A stretch of DNA of 59,065 nucleotides from Bacteroidaceae bacterium (GTDB taxonomy: Bacteria; Bacteroidota; Bacteroidia; Bacteroidales; Bacteroidaceae): the NCBI GenBank assembly GCA_017470525.1, contig JAFUYM010000048.1:1-59065 (forward strand). The letters run 5' to 3'. Shown piece by piece: positions 1 through 6,678 of this stretch (the stretch's first letter is position 1; the number at the start of each line of letters is the position of its first letter). A program made the translations under genes and the position numbers. Under the pieces are notes generated by a model. It was not told the origin of the DNA and ran no database searches. It was given only the letters and a program-made list of their open reading frames with translations.

Positions 1-2
1 AG

Positions 3-1385
3 GAGATTCGCGACTTCGTGCGCACTGGCAAGAAACTGCCCGACCATTTCGACATGAAGCACGCCTACGCCGCCGCGAAGGCCTACAGCGGCATGACGCT
101 GGCCCAGTTCGACGCCTACGTGAAGGCTTACGCCGCCCTGCCCGCCAACGGTTTTTCGGGCATGACCTACGGCGAGAGTTTCTATAAGCCCATGCTGGAG
201 GTCTTTGACTATCTCCGTGACAACGGCTTTACGTACTACGTGGTCAGCGGCTCCGACCGTTTCATCTGCCGCGCGCTCGTGGAGAGCATCGGCATCCCGT
301 CGAACCGCGTCATCGGCATGGACGTGAAACTGCACTCCACCAGCCAAGGCACAGAGGAGGGCGTGAACTACACGATGGGCCGCGAGGAAGACCTCGTGCG
401 CACCGACGAGCTCATCATCAAGAACCTGAAGACGAACAAGGTGCTGCAAATCTCGCAGGAGATCGGCAAGGTGCCCGTCCTCTCGTTCGGCAACAGCGGT
501 GGCGACGCCGCCATGCACAACTACGCGTTGGGCAACCAGAAGTACAAGTCAGCCGCCTTCATGCTCATTGCCGATGACGACCAGCGCGACCACGCCTTGC
601 GCGAAAAGGCCCTCGCGCTGGGCGAGCAGTGGCGACAGGCTGGCTACCACGTCATCTCCATGCGCGACGACTTCAAGACCATCTACGGCGATGGCGTCAC
701 GAAGACCGACTTCACCTTCCCCGTTGACACCGAGCCGCTCACCGAGTGGCAGGCCGGGCGCACCGTCAGCGCCGAGGCTGTGGAAGCCTTTGGCGGCATC
801 GACAAGTGCTTTGCTGCCGAGTCTATCCCCGACGACGTGTGGGCACGCATGCAGGGCAAGACCTACAAGGAGAATCCCTACATCGCGCGCAACGACCTGC
901 GTCACATCCGCGCCCTCCACTGGGACTACGACAATCAGATGCACGTGGGCGAGATGGTCTGCAACGCCCTCATCGCCGACCGCGTGGCGACGATTCTGCG
1001 TCAACTCTTCGATGCCAAGTACCCCATCCAGCGGATGCTCCTGCCCGACGTCTATGATGCCGACGACGAGACCCAGATGCGCGACAACAACTCGTCCTGC
1101 TTCTGCTACCGCAACATCGCTGCCACCAACAACTTGTCGAAGCATGCCCGTGGGCTGGCTATCGACATCAACACCCTCTACAACCCCTACATCAAGACGC
1201 TCGACGACGGCACACTCCTCATCCAGCCCGCCACTGGTGAGCCTTACTGCGACCGCACGTGGGACTTCCCCTACAAGATCGACCACGACGACCTCTGCTT
1301 CCGCCTCTTCACCGCCGCTGGCTTCGAGTGGGGTGGCGACTGGACCACCCGCAAGGACTACCAACACTTTGAATGGGTAGAGTAA
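3..1385 (+). CDS. HAD phosphatase fused to M15 D-Ala-D-Ala carboxypeptidase-like domain (5' partial)
   Basis: The frame is open from the first bases of the window, so the true start lies upstream; the GTG at 18 is only the first possible internal start. The first ~220 visible residues look like the back half of a phosphoserine-phosphatase-type HAD enzyme: VVSGSDR (motif II) and LSFGNSGGD (motif IV); the DxDxT nucleophile motif would be outside the window. The C-terminal ~170 residues carry the zinc-peptidase M15 signatures SKHARGLAIDIN and GFEWGGDW...DYQHFE, as in VanY/M15C peptidases that cut D-Ala-D-Ala or related cell-wall peptides. Both parts lie in one uninterrupted frame, so this is a fusion unless an assembly error joined two genes. 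Family assignment of each half is strong; the joint function is unknown. A second gene follows on the same strand. Confidence 0.8.
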   Translation, partial: EIRDFVRTGKKLPDHFDMKHAYAAAKAYSGMTLAQFDAYVKAYAALPANGFSGMTYGESFYKPMLEVFDYLRDNGFTYYVVSGSDRFICRALVESIGIPSNRVIGMDVKLHSTSQGTEEGVNYTMGREEDLVRTDELIIKNLKTNKVLQISQEIGKVPVLSFGNSGGDAAMHNYALGNQKYKSAAFMLIADDDQRDHALREKALALGEQWRQAGYHVISMRDDFKTIYGDGVTKTDFTFPVDTEPLTEWQAGRTVSAEAVEAFGGIDKCFAAESIPDDVWARMQGKTYKENPYIARNDLRHIRALHWDYDNQMHVGEMVCNALIADRVATILRQLFDAKYPIQRMLLPDVYDADDETQMRDNNSSCFCYRNIAATNNLSKHARGLAIDINTLYNPYIKTLDDGTLLIQPATGEPYCDRTWDFPYKIDHDDLCFRLFTAAGFEWGGDWTTRKDYQHFEWVE

Positions 1386-1469
1386 AGGAGATGTTGAAAA
1401 AAGGCAGGAAACAAAGGGCGTTGACAAGATTGGAGGACAGGAATCAAGAAAAATTGACAAAAAGGAGCA

Positions 1470-1497
1470 TTGTTCAAAATCTTTTGTGTAAATTTGC
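1470..1497 (+). promoter_or_regulatory. Promoter for the aminotransferase gene
   Basis: TTG at 1470 and TAAATTTGC at 1489-1497 match the Bacteroidota -33/-7 consensus (TTTG and TAnnTTTG). The box lies 29 bases before the ATG at 1526, supporting that start over an upstream in-frame ATG at 1373 that overlaps the preceding gene. Confidence 0.6.
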
Positions 1498-1525
1498 AAA
1501 CGAAAACTCTATTTGCAACAAATTT

Positions 1526-2830
1526 ATGAATACTCCATTAGATGATAAGACGGTCACCGAAGCCATCGAAGGGATGGGACTGGGTGACTTTTCACAGGCA
1601 ACAATCCGCGATATCCAGTCGTTGTCGCGTGTGTTGGAAGAGAAAACGGGACAGCAGGTCATCCACTTAGAGATGGGTGTTCCAGGACTGCAACCGTCGG
1701 AGATTGCGTTGAAGGCTGAACAGAAGGCGCTCAGTGAAGGATGTGCCACGATTTATCCACCAAACGGAGGCATCCCAAGAATCAAAAATGCGTCTTCACG
1801 GTTTGTGAAGGCATTCATTGGCGTGGACATCGACCCACTCTGCTGCATCCCCACAACAGGCTCGATGCAAGGCACATTCGCCACATTCACGGCTTGGCAC
1901 CATGCCATGCCAGAGAAGGACACGGTGCTGCTCATCCAGCCAGGCTTCCCTGTACAGACGACGCAATGCGACGTAATCGGGTTGAAACATATCGGACTGG
2001 ACATCCACGACTTCCGGGGTGATGCACTCATCGAGAAGTTGGAAGAGATTTTGTCGAAGGGCAACATCTGTGGCATCGTGTATTCAAACCCGAACAACCC
2101 CTCGTGGGTGTGCTTCAACGAGGAAGAACTGAAGGGCATCGGCGGACTGGCAGATAAATATGACTGCATCATCCTCGAAGACCTCGCTTACTTCGCCATG
2201 GACTTCCGCCGCGACTTGAGCCATCCGTTTGAGGCACCTTATCAGGCAACTGTGGCAAGATATACAGACAACTACATCTTGGCGGTGTCGGGTTCGAAGG
2301 CGTTCTCGTATGCAGGTCAGCGCATCGGTGTGGCTTGCATCAGCAATGTGCTCTACCACCGTGTGTATCCTGCACTGGAGCAGAATTTCGGCGTGGGCGA
2401 GTTTGGCAACTTCTTCTGCAACCGACTGATGTACACACTCAGCAGCGGCACGACCCACAGTGTGCAACATGCGATGGCAGCACTGATGGAGGCGGCTTGC
2501 GACGGGTCGTACAACTTCTTGGACGATGTGAGGGAGTATGGCAGAAGAGCCAAGTTCATGAAAGATGTGCTGTTGGCAAACGGCTTCTACTTAGTGTATG
2601 ACAACGACCTCGGTGCCCCATTGGCTGACGGCTTCTACTTCACGGTGCAGTACCCGGGCATGAACGACCTCGAACTGACCCGCGAACTGATGTACTACGG
2701 CATTGCCGTGTTCCCGCTCGACACGATGGGCAGCAACGAACAGGGTGTGCGCATCTGCACTTCCTTCTTCTCGAAGGAGCAGGAGCCGCTGTTCAAGGAG
2801 AGAATAGAAATGTTCAGGAAAAATCATTAA
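1526..2830 (+). CDS. PLP-dependent class I/II aminotransferase
   Basis: The 434-residue product is a fold-type I aminotransferase. The pyridoxal-phosphate lysine is about residue 258 in SGSKAFSYAGQRIG; the cofactor-binding YSNPNNPSW and CIILEDLAYFAMD segments precede it. It would move an amino group between an amino acid and a 2-oxo acid in the cytoplasm; the substrate cannot be read from the sequence. The start at 1526 was chosen because a promoter sits directly upstream and the protein begins with a normal N-terminal helix. It is followed on the same strand by a STAS protein and a phenylacetate-CoA-ligase-like gene, which hints at aromatic amino acid / aryl-acid metabolism (inference). A short palindrome CCGCAAGCGG lies just after the stop codon. 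Confidence 0.85.
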   Translation: MNTPLDDKTVTEAIEGMGLGDFSQATIRDIQSLSRVLEEKTGQQVIHLEMGVPGLQPSEIALKAEQKALSEGCATIYPPNGGIPRIKNASSRFVKAFIGVDIDPLCCIPTTGSMQGTFATFTAWHHAMPEKDTVLLIQPGFPVQTTQCDVIGLKHIGLDIHDFRGDALIEKLEEILSKGNICGIVYSNPNNPSWVCFNEEELKGIGGLADKYDCIILEDLAYFAMDFRRDLSHPFEAPYQATVARYTDNYILAVSGSKAFSYAGQRIGVACISNVLYHRVYPALEQNFGVGEFGNFFCNRLMYTLSSGTTHSVQHAMAALMEAACDGSYNFLDDVREYGRRAKFMKDVLLANGFYLVYDNDLGAPLADGFYFTVQYPGMNDLELTRELMYYGIAVFPLDTMGSNEQGVRICTSFFSKEQEPLFKERIEMFRKNH

Positions 2831-2910
2831 CCGCAAGCGGTCAATTTACCAATAGGCAAAAAGAACGTTCAATCATATTATATTATAATCAACATAAAAC
2901 ATCTATCATT

Positions 2911-3216
2911 ATGAAACTTACCATTCAAAATGCAGCAGACACCGTAACAGGTTTCATCGAGGGTCGTCTGGACACCGCTGCTGCCACTCAGTTTGCACAG
3001 GACATGCAACCCATCCTTGAGAATGCAAGCAAGAACATTGTGCTCGACTGCTCCAAGATGGAGTTCATCTCCTCGTCGGGTCTTCGCCTCTTCCTCTCCA
3101 TCCGCAAGCAGGCTCTTGCCGATGGCGGCAACGTAACCATCAAGGGTGCCAGCCAGGATGTGAAGCAGGTGTTCACCATCACAGGCTTCACTGCATTGTT
3201 CAAGTTTACCGACTAA
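2911..3216 (+). CDS. STAS-domain anti-sigma factor antagonist-like protein
   Basis: This 101-residue protein is a single STAS domain. The SpoIIAA-type phosphorylation loop is visible as DCSKMEFISSSGLRL, with candidate phospho-serines at residues 54-56. Family members bind or release an anti-sigma factor or switch-protein kinase depending on serine phosphorylation. No RsbW-like kinase or sigma factor is encoded in this window, so the partner must be elsewhere. It starts 80 bases after the aminotransferase and ends 15 bases before the ligase gene, so it is probably co-transcribed with the ligase. Why a STAS protein is inside a metabolic cluster is unclear. Confidence 0.8.
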   Translation: MKLTIQNAADTVTGFIEGRLDTAAATQFAQDMQPILENASKNIVLDCSKMEFISSSGLRLFLSIRKQALADGGNVTIKGASQDVKQVFTITGFTALFKFTD

Positions 3217-3231
3217 TTCCGCACTGAGACA

Positions 3232-4548
3232 ATGGATGATCAATCACCTTATCTTCACCCGCAATACGAAACGCTGTCACCCGAAGACTTGAAGTCACTG
3301 CAACTGGAGCGTCTGCAAGCCACCGTGAAGCATTGTATGAACTCACCCTTCTACAAGAAGCGTTTCGAGGAGCAGGGACTGAAGCCAGAAGACATCAAGA
3401 GTCTTGATGACATCCGCAAGATTCCCTTCACCACAAAACAGGACTTGCGCGACACCTATCCTTTCGGCATTGCCAGTGTGCCATTGCGCCAATGTGTGCG
3501 TCTGCACTCATCGTCAGGCACAACGGGCAATCCAACCGTGATTCTCCACACACAGAAAGACCTCGACGAGTGGGCAAACCAAGTGGCACGTAACCTCTGG
3601 ATGGTGGGACTGCGTCCCGACGACGTGTTCCAGAACTCTTCTGGTTATGGTATGTTCACAGGCGGTCTCGGTTTCCAGTATGGGGCTGAAAAACTCGGCA
3701 TGCTCACCGTACCAGCCGCTGCAGGCAACTCGTTGAGACAGATTAAGTTCATCAAGGACTTCGGCACCACAGCCATCCATGCTGTGCCCAGTTATGTGAC
3801 CCGCCTCTATGAGGTGATGCAGCAGGAAGGCGTTGACCCTCGCAAGGACACGAAACTGAAAGTGCTTGCCATCGGTGCCGAACCTCACTCAGAAGAACAG
3901 CGCAAACGCATCGAGAACATGATGGGCGTGAAGGCATACAACTCGTTTGGTATGAGCGAGATGTGTGGTCCCGGTGTCGGCTTTGAGTGCAAAGAGCAGA
4001 ATGGTCTCCACTTCTGGGAAGACTACTACATTGTGGAGATTGTCAACCCTGAAACACTGGAACCTGTGCCAGACGGCGAAATCGGCGAACTGGTGCTCAC
4101 GACATTGTGCCGCGAAGCCATGCCGTTGCTTCGTTATCGTACGAGAGACCTGACCCGTGTGCTGGGTCACACTTGTCCTTGTGGTCGCAATCATGTGCGT
4201 CTTGACCGCATGCGTGGACGCTCTGACGACATGATGGTGTTGCGTGGCGTGAACATCTTCCCGATTCAGATTGAGAAGATTCTCATGCAGTTCAAGGAAC
4301 TCGCCAACAACTACCTCATCACCCTCACCACTGACGAGGACAACGACAACATGACGGTGGAAGTGGAACTCGAAGAACTCTTCACCGACGACTTCCAGCG
4401 GCTGCTTGAACTACAAAAGGAAATCAAACGCCGCCTGAAAGACGAGATTCTCCTCACTCCACACGTGAAACTCGTTCCCAAAGGCACACTGCCTGTCAGC
4501 GAAGGCAAGGCTGTCCGCGTAGTCGATAAGAGAAAAGTGTATCAGTAG
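3232..4548 (+). CDS. Phenylacetate-CoA ligase family protein
   Basis: The 438-residue product matches the usual length of PaaK-type adenylate-forming ligases (about 430-440). The AMP-binding P-loop SSSGTTGNPTV is at residues 93-103, NSFGMSEMCGPG is the mid-region adenylation motif, and the Cys cluster HTCPCGRNH and RGVNIFP mark the C-terminal half. It would activate phenylacetate, indoleacetate or another aryl acid to its CoA thioester using ATP. In many anaerobic Bacteroidota such a ligase sits with an indolepyruvate:ferredoxin oxidoreductase, which is not present here; instead an ACT protein and a hotdog thioesterase follow. Substrate is inferred from family only. Confidence 0.88.
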   Translation: MDDQSPYLHPQYETLSPEDLKSLQLERLQATVKHCMNSPFYKKRFEEQGLKPEDIKSLDDIRKIPFTTKQDLRDTYPFGIASVPLRQCVRLHSSSGTTGNPTVILHTQKDLDEWANQVARNLWMVGLRPDDVFQNSSGYGMFTGGLGFQYGAEKLGMLTVPAAAGNSLRQIKFIKDFGTTAIHAVPSYVTRLYEVMQQEGVDPRKDTKLKVLAIGAEPHSEEQRKRIENMMGVKAYNSFGMSEMCGPGVGFECKEQNGLHFWEDYYIVEIVNPETLEPVPDGEIGELVLTTLCREAMPLLRYRTRDLTRVLGHTCPCGRNHVRLDRMRGRSDDMMVLRGVNIFPIQIEKILMQFKELANNYLITLTTDEDNDNMTVEVELEELFTDDFQRLLELQKEIKRRLKDEILLTPHVKLVPKGTLPVSEGKAVRVVDKRKVYQ

Positions 4549-4557
4549 AAATAATTT

Positions 4558-4763
4558 TTACGCTTCGCACCTTTAGAAAAATAAAAGAAAACAAGAAAAA
4601 ACAAAAGAAAATAATAGACTTCACAACAAACCTCATCAAATATTTTTTACATAAATTGCTCACGCTCGACAAAACGAAAACGAGTTTTCTTTTGTTCTCG
4701 CTTAATCGCAATTTTCTTATATTTTTTTATCTTTTTTTATTTTTCTAAAGGCGCGAAGCGTAA
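4558..4763. repeat. Long intergenic palindrome A
   Basis: The 238-base gap between the ligase and ACT genes is almost entirely an imperfect inverted repeat. The outer arms are TTACGCTTCGC (4558-4568) and GCGAAGCGTAA (4753-4763); the next layer is CTTTAGAAAAATAAAA and its complement, and then A-rich (left) and T-rich (right) tracts. It can fold into a very long hairpin. Its CGCTTCGC/GCGAAGCG ends recur in other gaps of this window, so it looks like a member of a dispersed family. It may act as a terminator or RNA-processing site, or be selfish repeat DNA. Confidence 0.75.
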
Positions 4764-4786
4764 TTCAAAATACATATTAGTAAAAA

Positions 4787-5206
4787 ATGACTATCAAACA
4801 GTTGTCCATCTTCATCGAGAACAAGGGAGGTACACTCATCAAGGTTCTCGACCTACTCAGCAAGGCAGGCATACAGATTATTGCCTCCACTATCGCCGAC
4901 ACGAAAGACTACGGCATCTACAGACTGCTGACAGATGACCCTGCCCAGGCTTACCTCATTCTGAAAGAGGCTGGCATCAACGTGCAACTCTCGGACGTGT
5001 TTGCACTCAGCATCGATGATGTGCCGGGACGTGCCGCCGAAGCCGTGAAGCAGATTTCTGATGCCGGAGTGAGCATCCTCTACCTCTATTCCTTCCTGTG
5101 GCAAGGAAAGGGTGTGCTCGTGTTCCGTGCTGACCCAAGCGAAAAGGCAAAGGAAACCATCATGCTCAACAAAATGACCTTCCTCACCGAAAAGGATTTC
5201 AAATAA
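4787..5206 (+). CDS. Tandem ACT-domain protein
   Basis: The 139-residue protein has two ACT-like beta-alpha-beta-beta-alpha-beta units: one starting MTIKQLSIFIENKGGTL and a second from about residue 70 (ALSIDDVPGRAAEAVKQI). Stand-alone tandem ACT proteins of this size bind amino acids and sense them allosterically. They are often found next to phenylacetate-CoA ligase genes in Bacteroidota, as here. It has no enzymatic domain. It is separated from the ligase by palindrome A and from the thioesterase by 28 bases, consistent with one operon. Confidence 0.82.
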   Translation: MTIKQLSIFIENKGGTLIKVLDLLSKAGIQIIASTIADTKDYGIYRLLTDDPAQAYLILKEAGINVQLSDVFALSIDDVPGRAAEAVKQISDAGVSILYLYSFLWQGKGVLVFRADPSEKAKETIMLNKMTFLTEKDFK

Positions 5207-5234
5207 TTCTGAGTTTTCAATTATTTAATGCCCC

Positions 5235-5648
5235 ATGACCCTGCTTGAAAATCTCAACACAAACGACCGCTTTGCCCATAGCATCGGTGCACAACTTACC
5301 GAAGTGCGTGAAGGTTATGCCAAAGCGGAACTAACCGTAGAGGAACGGCATCTGAACGGTGCCGGTGTATGCCAAGGAGGGGTGATTTACACTTTGGCAG
5401 ACCTTGCCTTTGCAGGAGTCGCCAATTGTCACGGCACCCTCACACTGGGCATCAGCAACACCATCACTTTCCTGAAATCGGGGCAGTTGGGCGATCGCAT
5501 CATTGCCGAATGCACGGAAGTGTATGACCACCACAAACTGCCTTACTGCGACATGAAAATCACGAATCAGAATGGTGAACTGCTGGCTGCCATGACGGGG
5601 TTGGCATACCGTATGAGGAGAGATTTTCCGTTTGAAGCATTGATGTAA
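5235..5648 (+). CDS. PaaI-like hotdog-fold acyl-CoA thioesterase
   Basis: The 137-residue protein has the PaaI/YbgC hotdog signature: RHLNGAGVCQGGVIYTLADLAFAG, where the N-G-x-x-QGG-x-x-x-x-x-AD pattern forms the active site around the long helix. Such enzymes hydrolyse aryl- or acyl-CoA thioesters; PaaI rescues CoA trapped as phenylacetyl-CoA-type esters. Its position behind a phenylacetate-CoA-ligase-like gene fits that role well. The next gene starts two bases after its stop codon, implying translational coupling. Confidence 0.85.
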   Translation: MTLLENLNTNDRFAHSIGAQLTEVREGYAKAELTVEERHLNGAGVCQGGVIYTLADLAFAGVANCHGTLTLGISNTITFLKSGQLGDRIIAECTEVYDHHKLPYCDMKITNQNGELLAAMTGLAYRMRRDFPFEALM

Positions 5649-5650
5649 GA

Positions 5651-6373
5651 ATGATTAACATAAAACTCGATGTACATACCCACACCATCGTGTCAGGTCA
5701 CGCTTTCAGCACCCTCAACGAGATGATTCAAGAGGCACAAAAGCATGACCTGACACTATTTGGTGTGACAGAGCATGCCCCTGCCCTTCCTGGCACATGC
5801 TCTATCATCTATTTCCGCAATCTGCACGTGGTGCCAAGACAATATGGCAACATGCGCCTGTTGTTGGGAGCAGAGTTGAACATCCTCGATTATGAAGGGA
5901 ATGTAGATATCACCGATCCCAATATTCTCGGATTCATGGACCACGTCATCGCTGGCCTCCATTCCCTTTGCTACACCGACGGAAACCGACAGCAGAACAC
6001 ATCAGCCCTGCTGGGTGCCATCGAGAATCCGCACATCCACATCATCTCACATCCTTGCGATGGTACCGCCTCCGATTTCGATATCGAAGCGGTGGTTTTG
6101 GCAGCCAAACGCACCAACACACTACTGGAATTGAACAGCAGTTCCCTCAATCCTGCGCGTCACAAGACTTTGGCACACCCAATGTTTGTCAAGATGCTCC
6201 ACCTCTGCAAACAACACGATATCCCCACCATTCTCGGCAGTGACGCCCACCATACCTCCGCCATTTGTGACTACCAATACGCCCTTCCACTGCTAGAAGA
6301 GACGGATTTTCCCGACGAACTCATCATCAACGATAAGCCACAACTTTTTCTCCAAATCATTGGCAAAGAATGA
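5651..6373 (+). CDS. PHP-domain phosphatase/phosphoesterase (YcdX-like)
   Basis: The 240-residue protein is a complete PHP domain of the YcdX type. The metal-binding residues are visible in order: D7-x-H9-x-H11, TEHAP, ISHPCDG and GSDAHHTS. YcdX-type proteins are trinuclear zinc phosphatases; their natural substrate is usually unknown. It begins 2 bases after the thioesterase gene and is the last gene of the cluster, so it is probably co-transcribed. A tRNA gene with its own promoter follows. Confidence 0.85.
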   Translation: MINIKLDVHTHTIVSGHAFSTLNEMIQEAQKHDLTLFGVTEHAPALPGTCSIIYFRNLHVVPRQYGNMRLLLGAELNILDYEGNVDITDPNILGFMDHVIAGLHSLCYTDGNRQQNTSALLGAIENPHIHIISHPCDGTASDFDIEAVVLAAKRTNTLLELNSSSLNPARHKTLAHPMFVKMLHLCKQHDIPTILGSDAHHTSAICDYQYALPLLEETDFPDELIINDKPQLFLQIIGKE

Positions 6374-6431
6374 CCGTTCCCGCCTTTTCCACACTCTTTT
6401 TAACGATAAAAGTAAAAAAAGTAGGGAAAAG

Positions 6432-6464
6432 TTTGGTCAGTTAGAAAAAAAGCCCTACCTTTGC
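6432..6464 (+). promoter_or_regulatory. Promoter of tRNA-Phe
   Basis: TTTG at 6432-6435 and TACCTTTGC at 6456-6464 are separated by 20 bases, an excellent match to the Bacteroidota housekeeping promoter. The tRNA begins 20 bases downstream. Confidence 0.7.
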
Positions 6465-6483
6465 ACTCGCAAAACAAAAAGAT

Positions 6484-6556
6484 GGTGCCATAGCTCAGTT
6501 GGTAGAGCATCGGACTGAAAATCCGTGTGTCCCCGGTTCGAATCCTGGTGGTACCA
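6484..6556 (+). tRNA. tRNA-Phe (anticodon GAA)
   Basis: A 73-base cloverleaf: acceptor stem GGTGCCA/TGGTACC with one G-T pair, D arm TAGCTCAGTTGGTAGA, anticodon loop CTGAAAA giving GAA, and T arm with the GGTTCGAATC core. The T stem has one C-T mismatch. The 3' CCA is not encoded (CTA follows the discriminator A). A promoter is directly upstream and a strong terminator directly downstream, so it is a single-gene unit. Confidence 0.95.
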
Positions 6557-6564
6557 CTAAAGAA

Positions 6565-6596
6565 ACGCTTGAATGACTTTCATTCAAGCGTTTTTT
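6565..6596 (+). terminator. Intrinsic terminator after tRNA-Phe
   Basis: Perfect 12-base stem ACGCTTGAATGA / TCATTCAAGCGT with a 3-base loop, followed by six T. It ends the tRNA transcript. Confidence 0.9.
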
Positions 6597-6678
6597 GTAT
6601 GGAAAATGCCAACCTCCCATTGCTGATGGAAGGCTGGCATCATATTTCTCGTTGCCACATTATAGAGCAACGAAAAAT

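Noticed and set aside
1373-1525. Extended aminotransferase start at 1373
   Set aside because: It overlaps the preceding gene and passes through a promoter; the N-terminal extension is Lys/Arg-rich and unlike the family.
4558-4763. CRISPR-like repeats
   Set aside because: Repeated A-/T-rich segments are arms of a palindrome, not spaced direct repeats with unique spacers.
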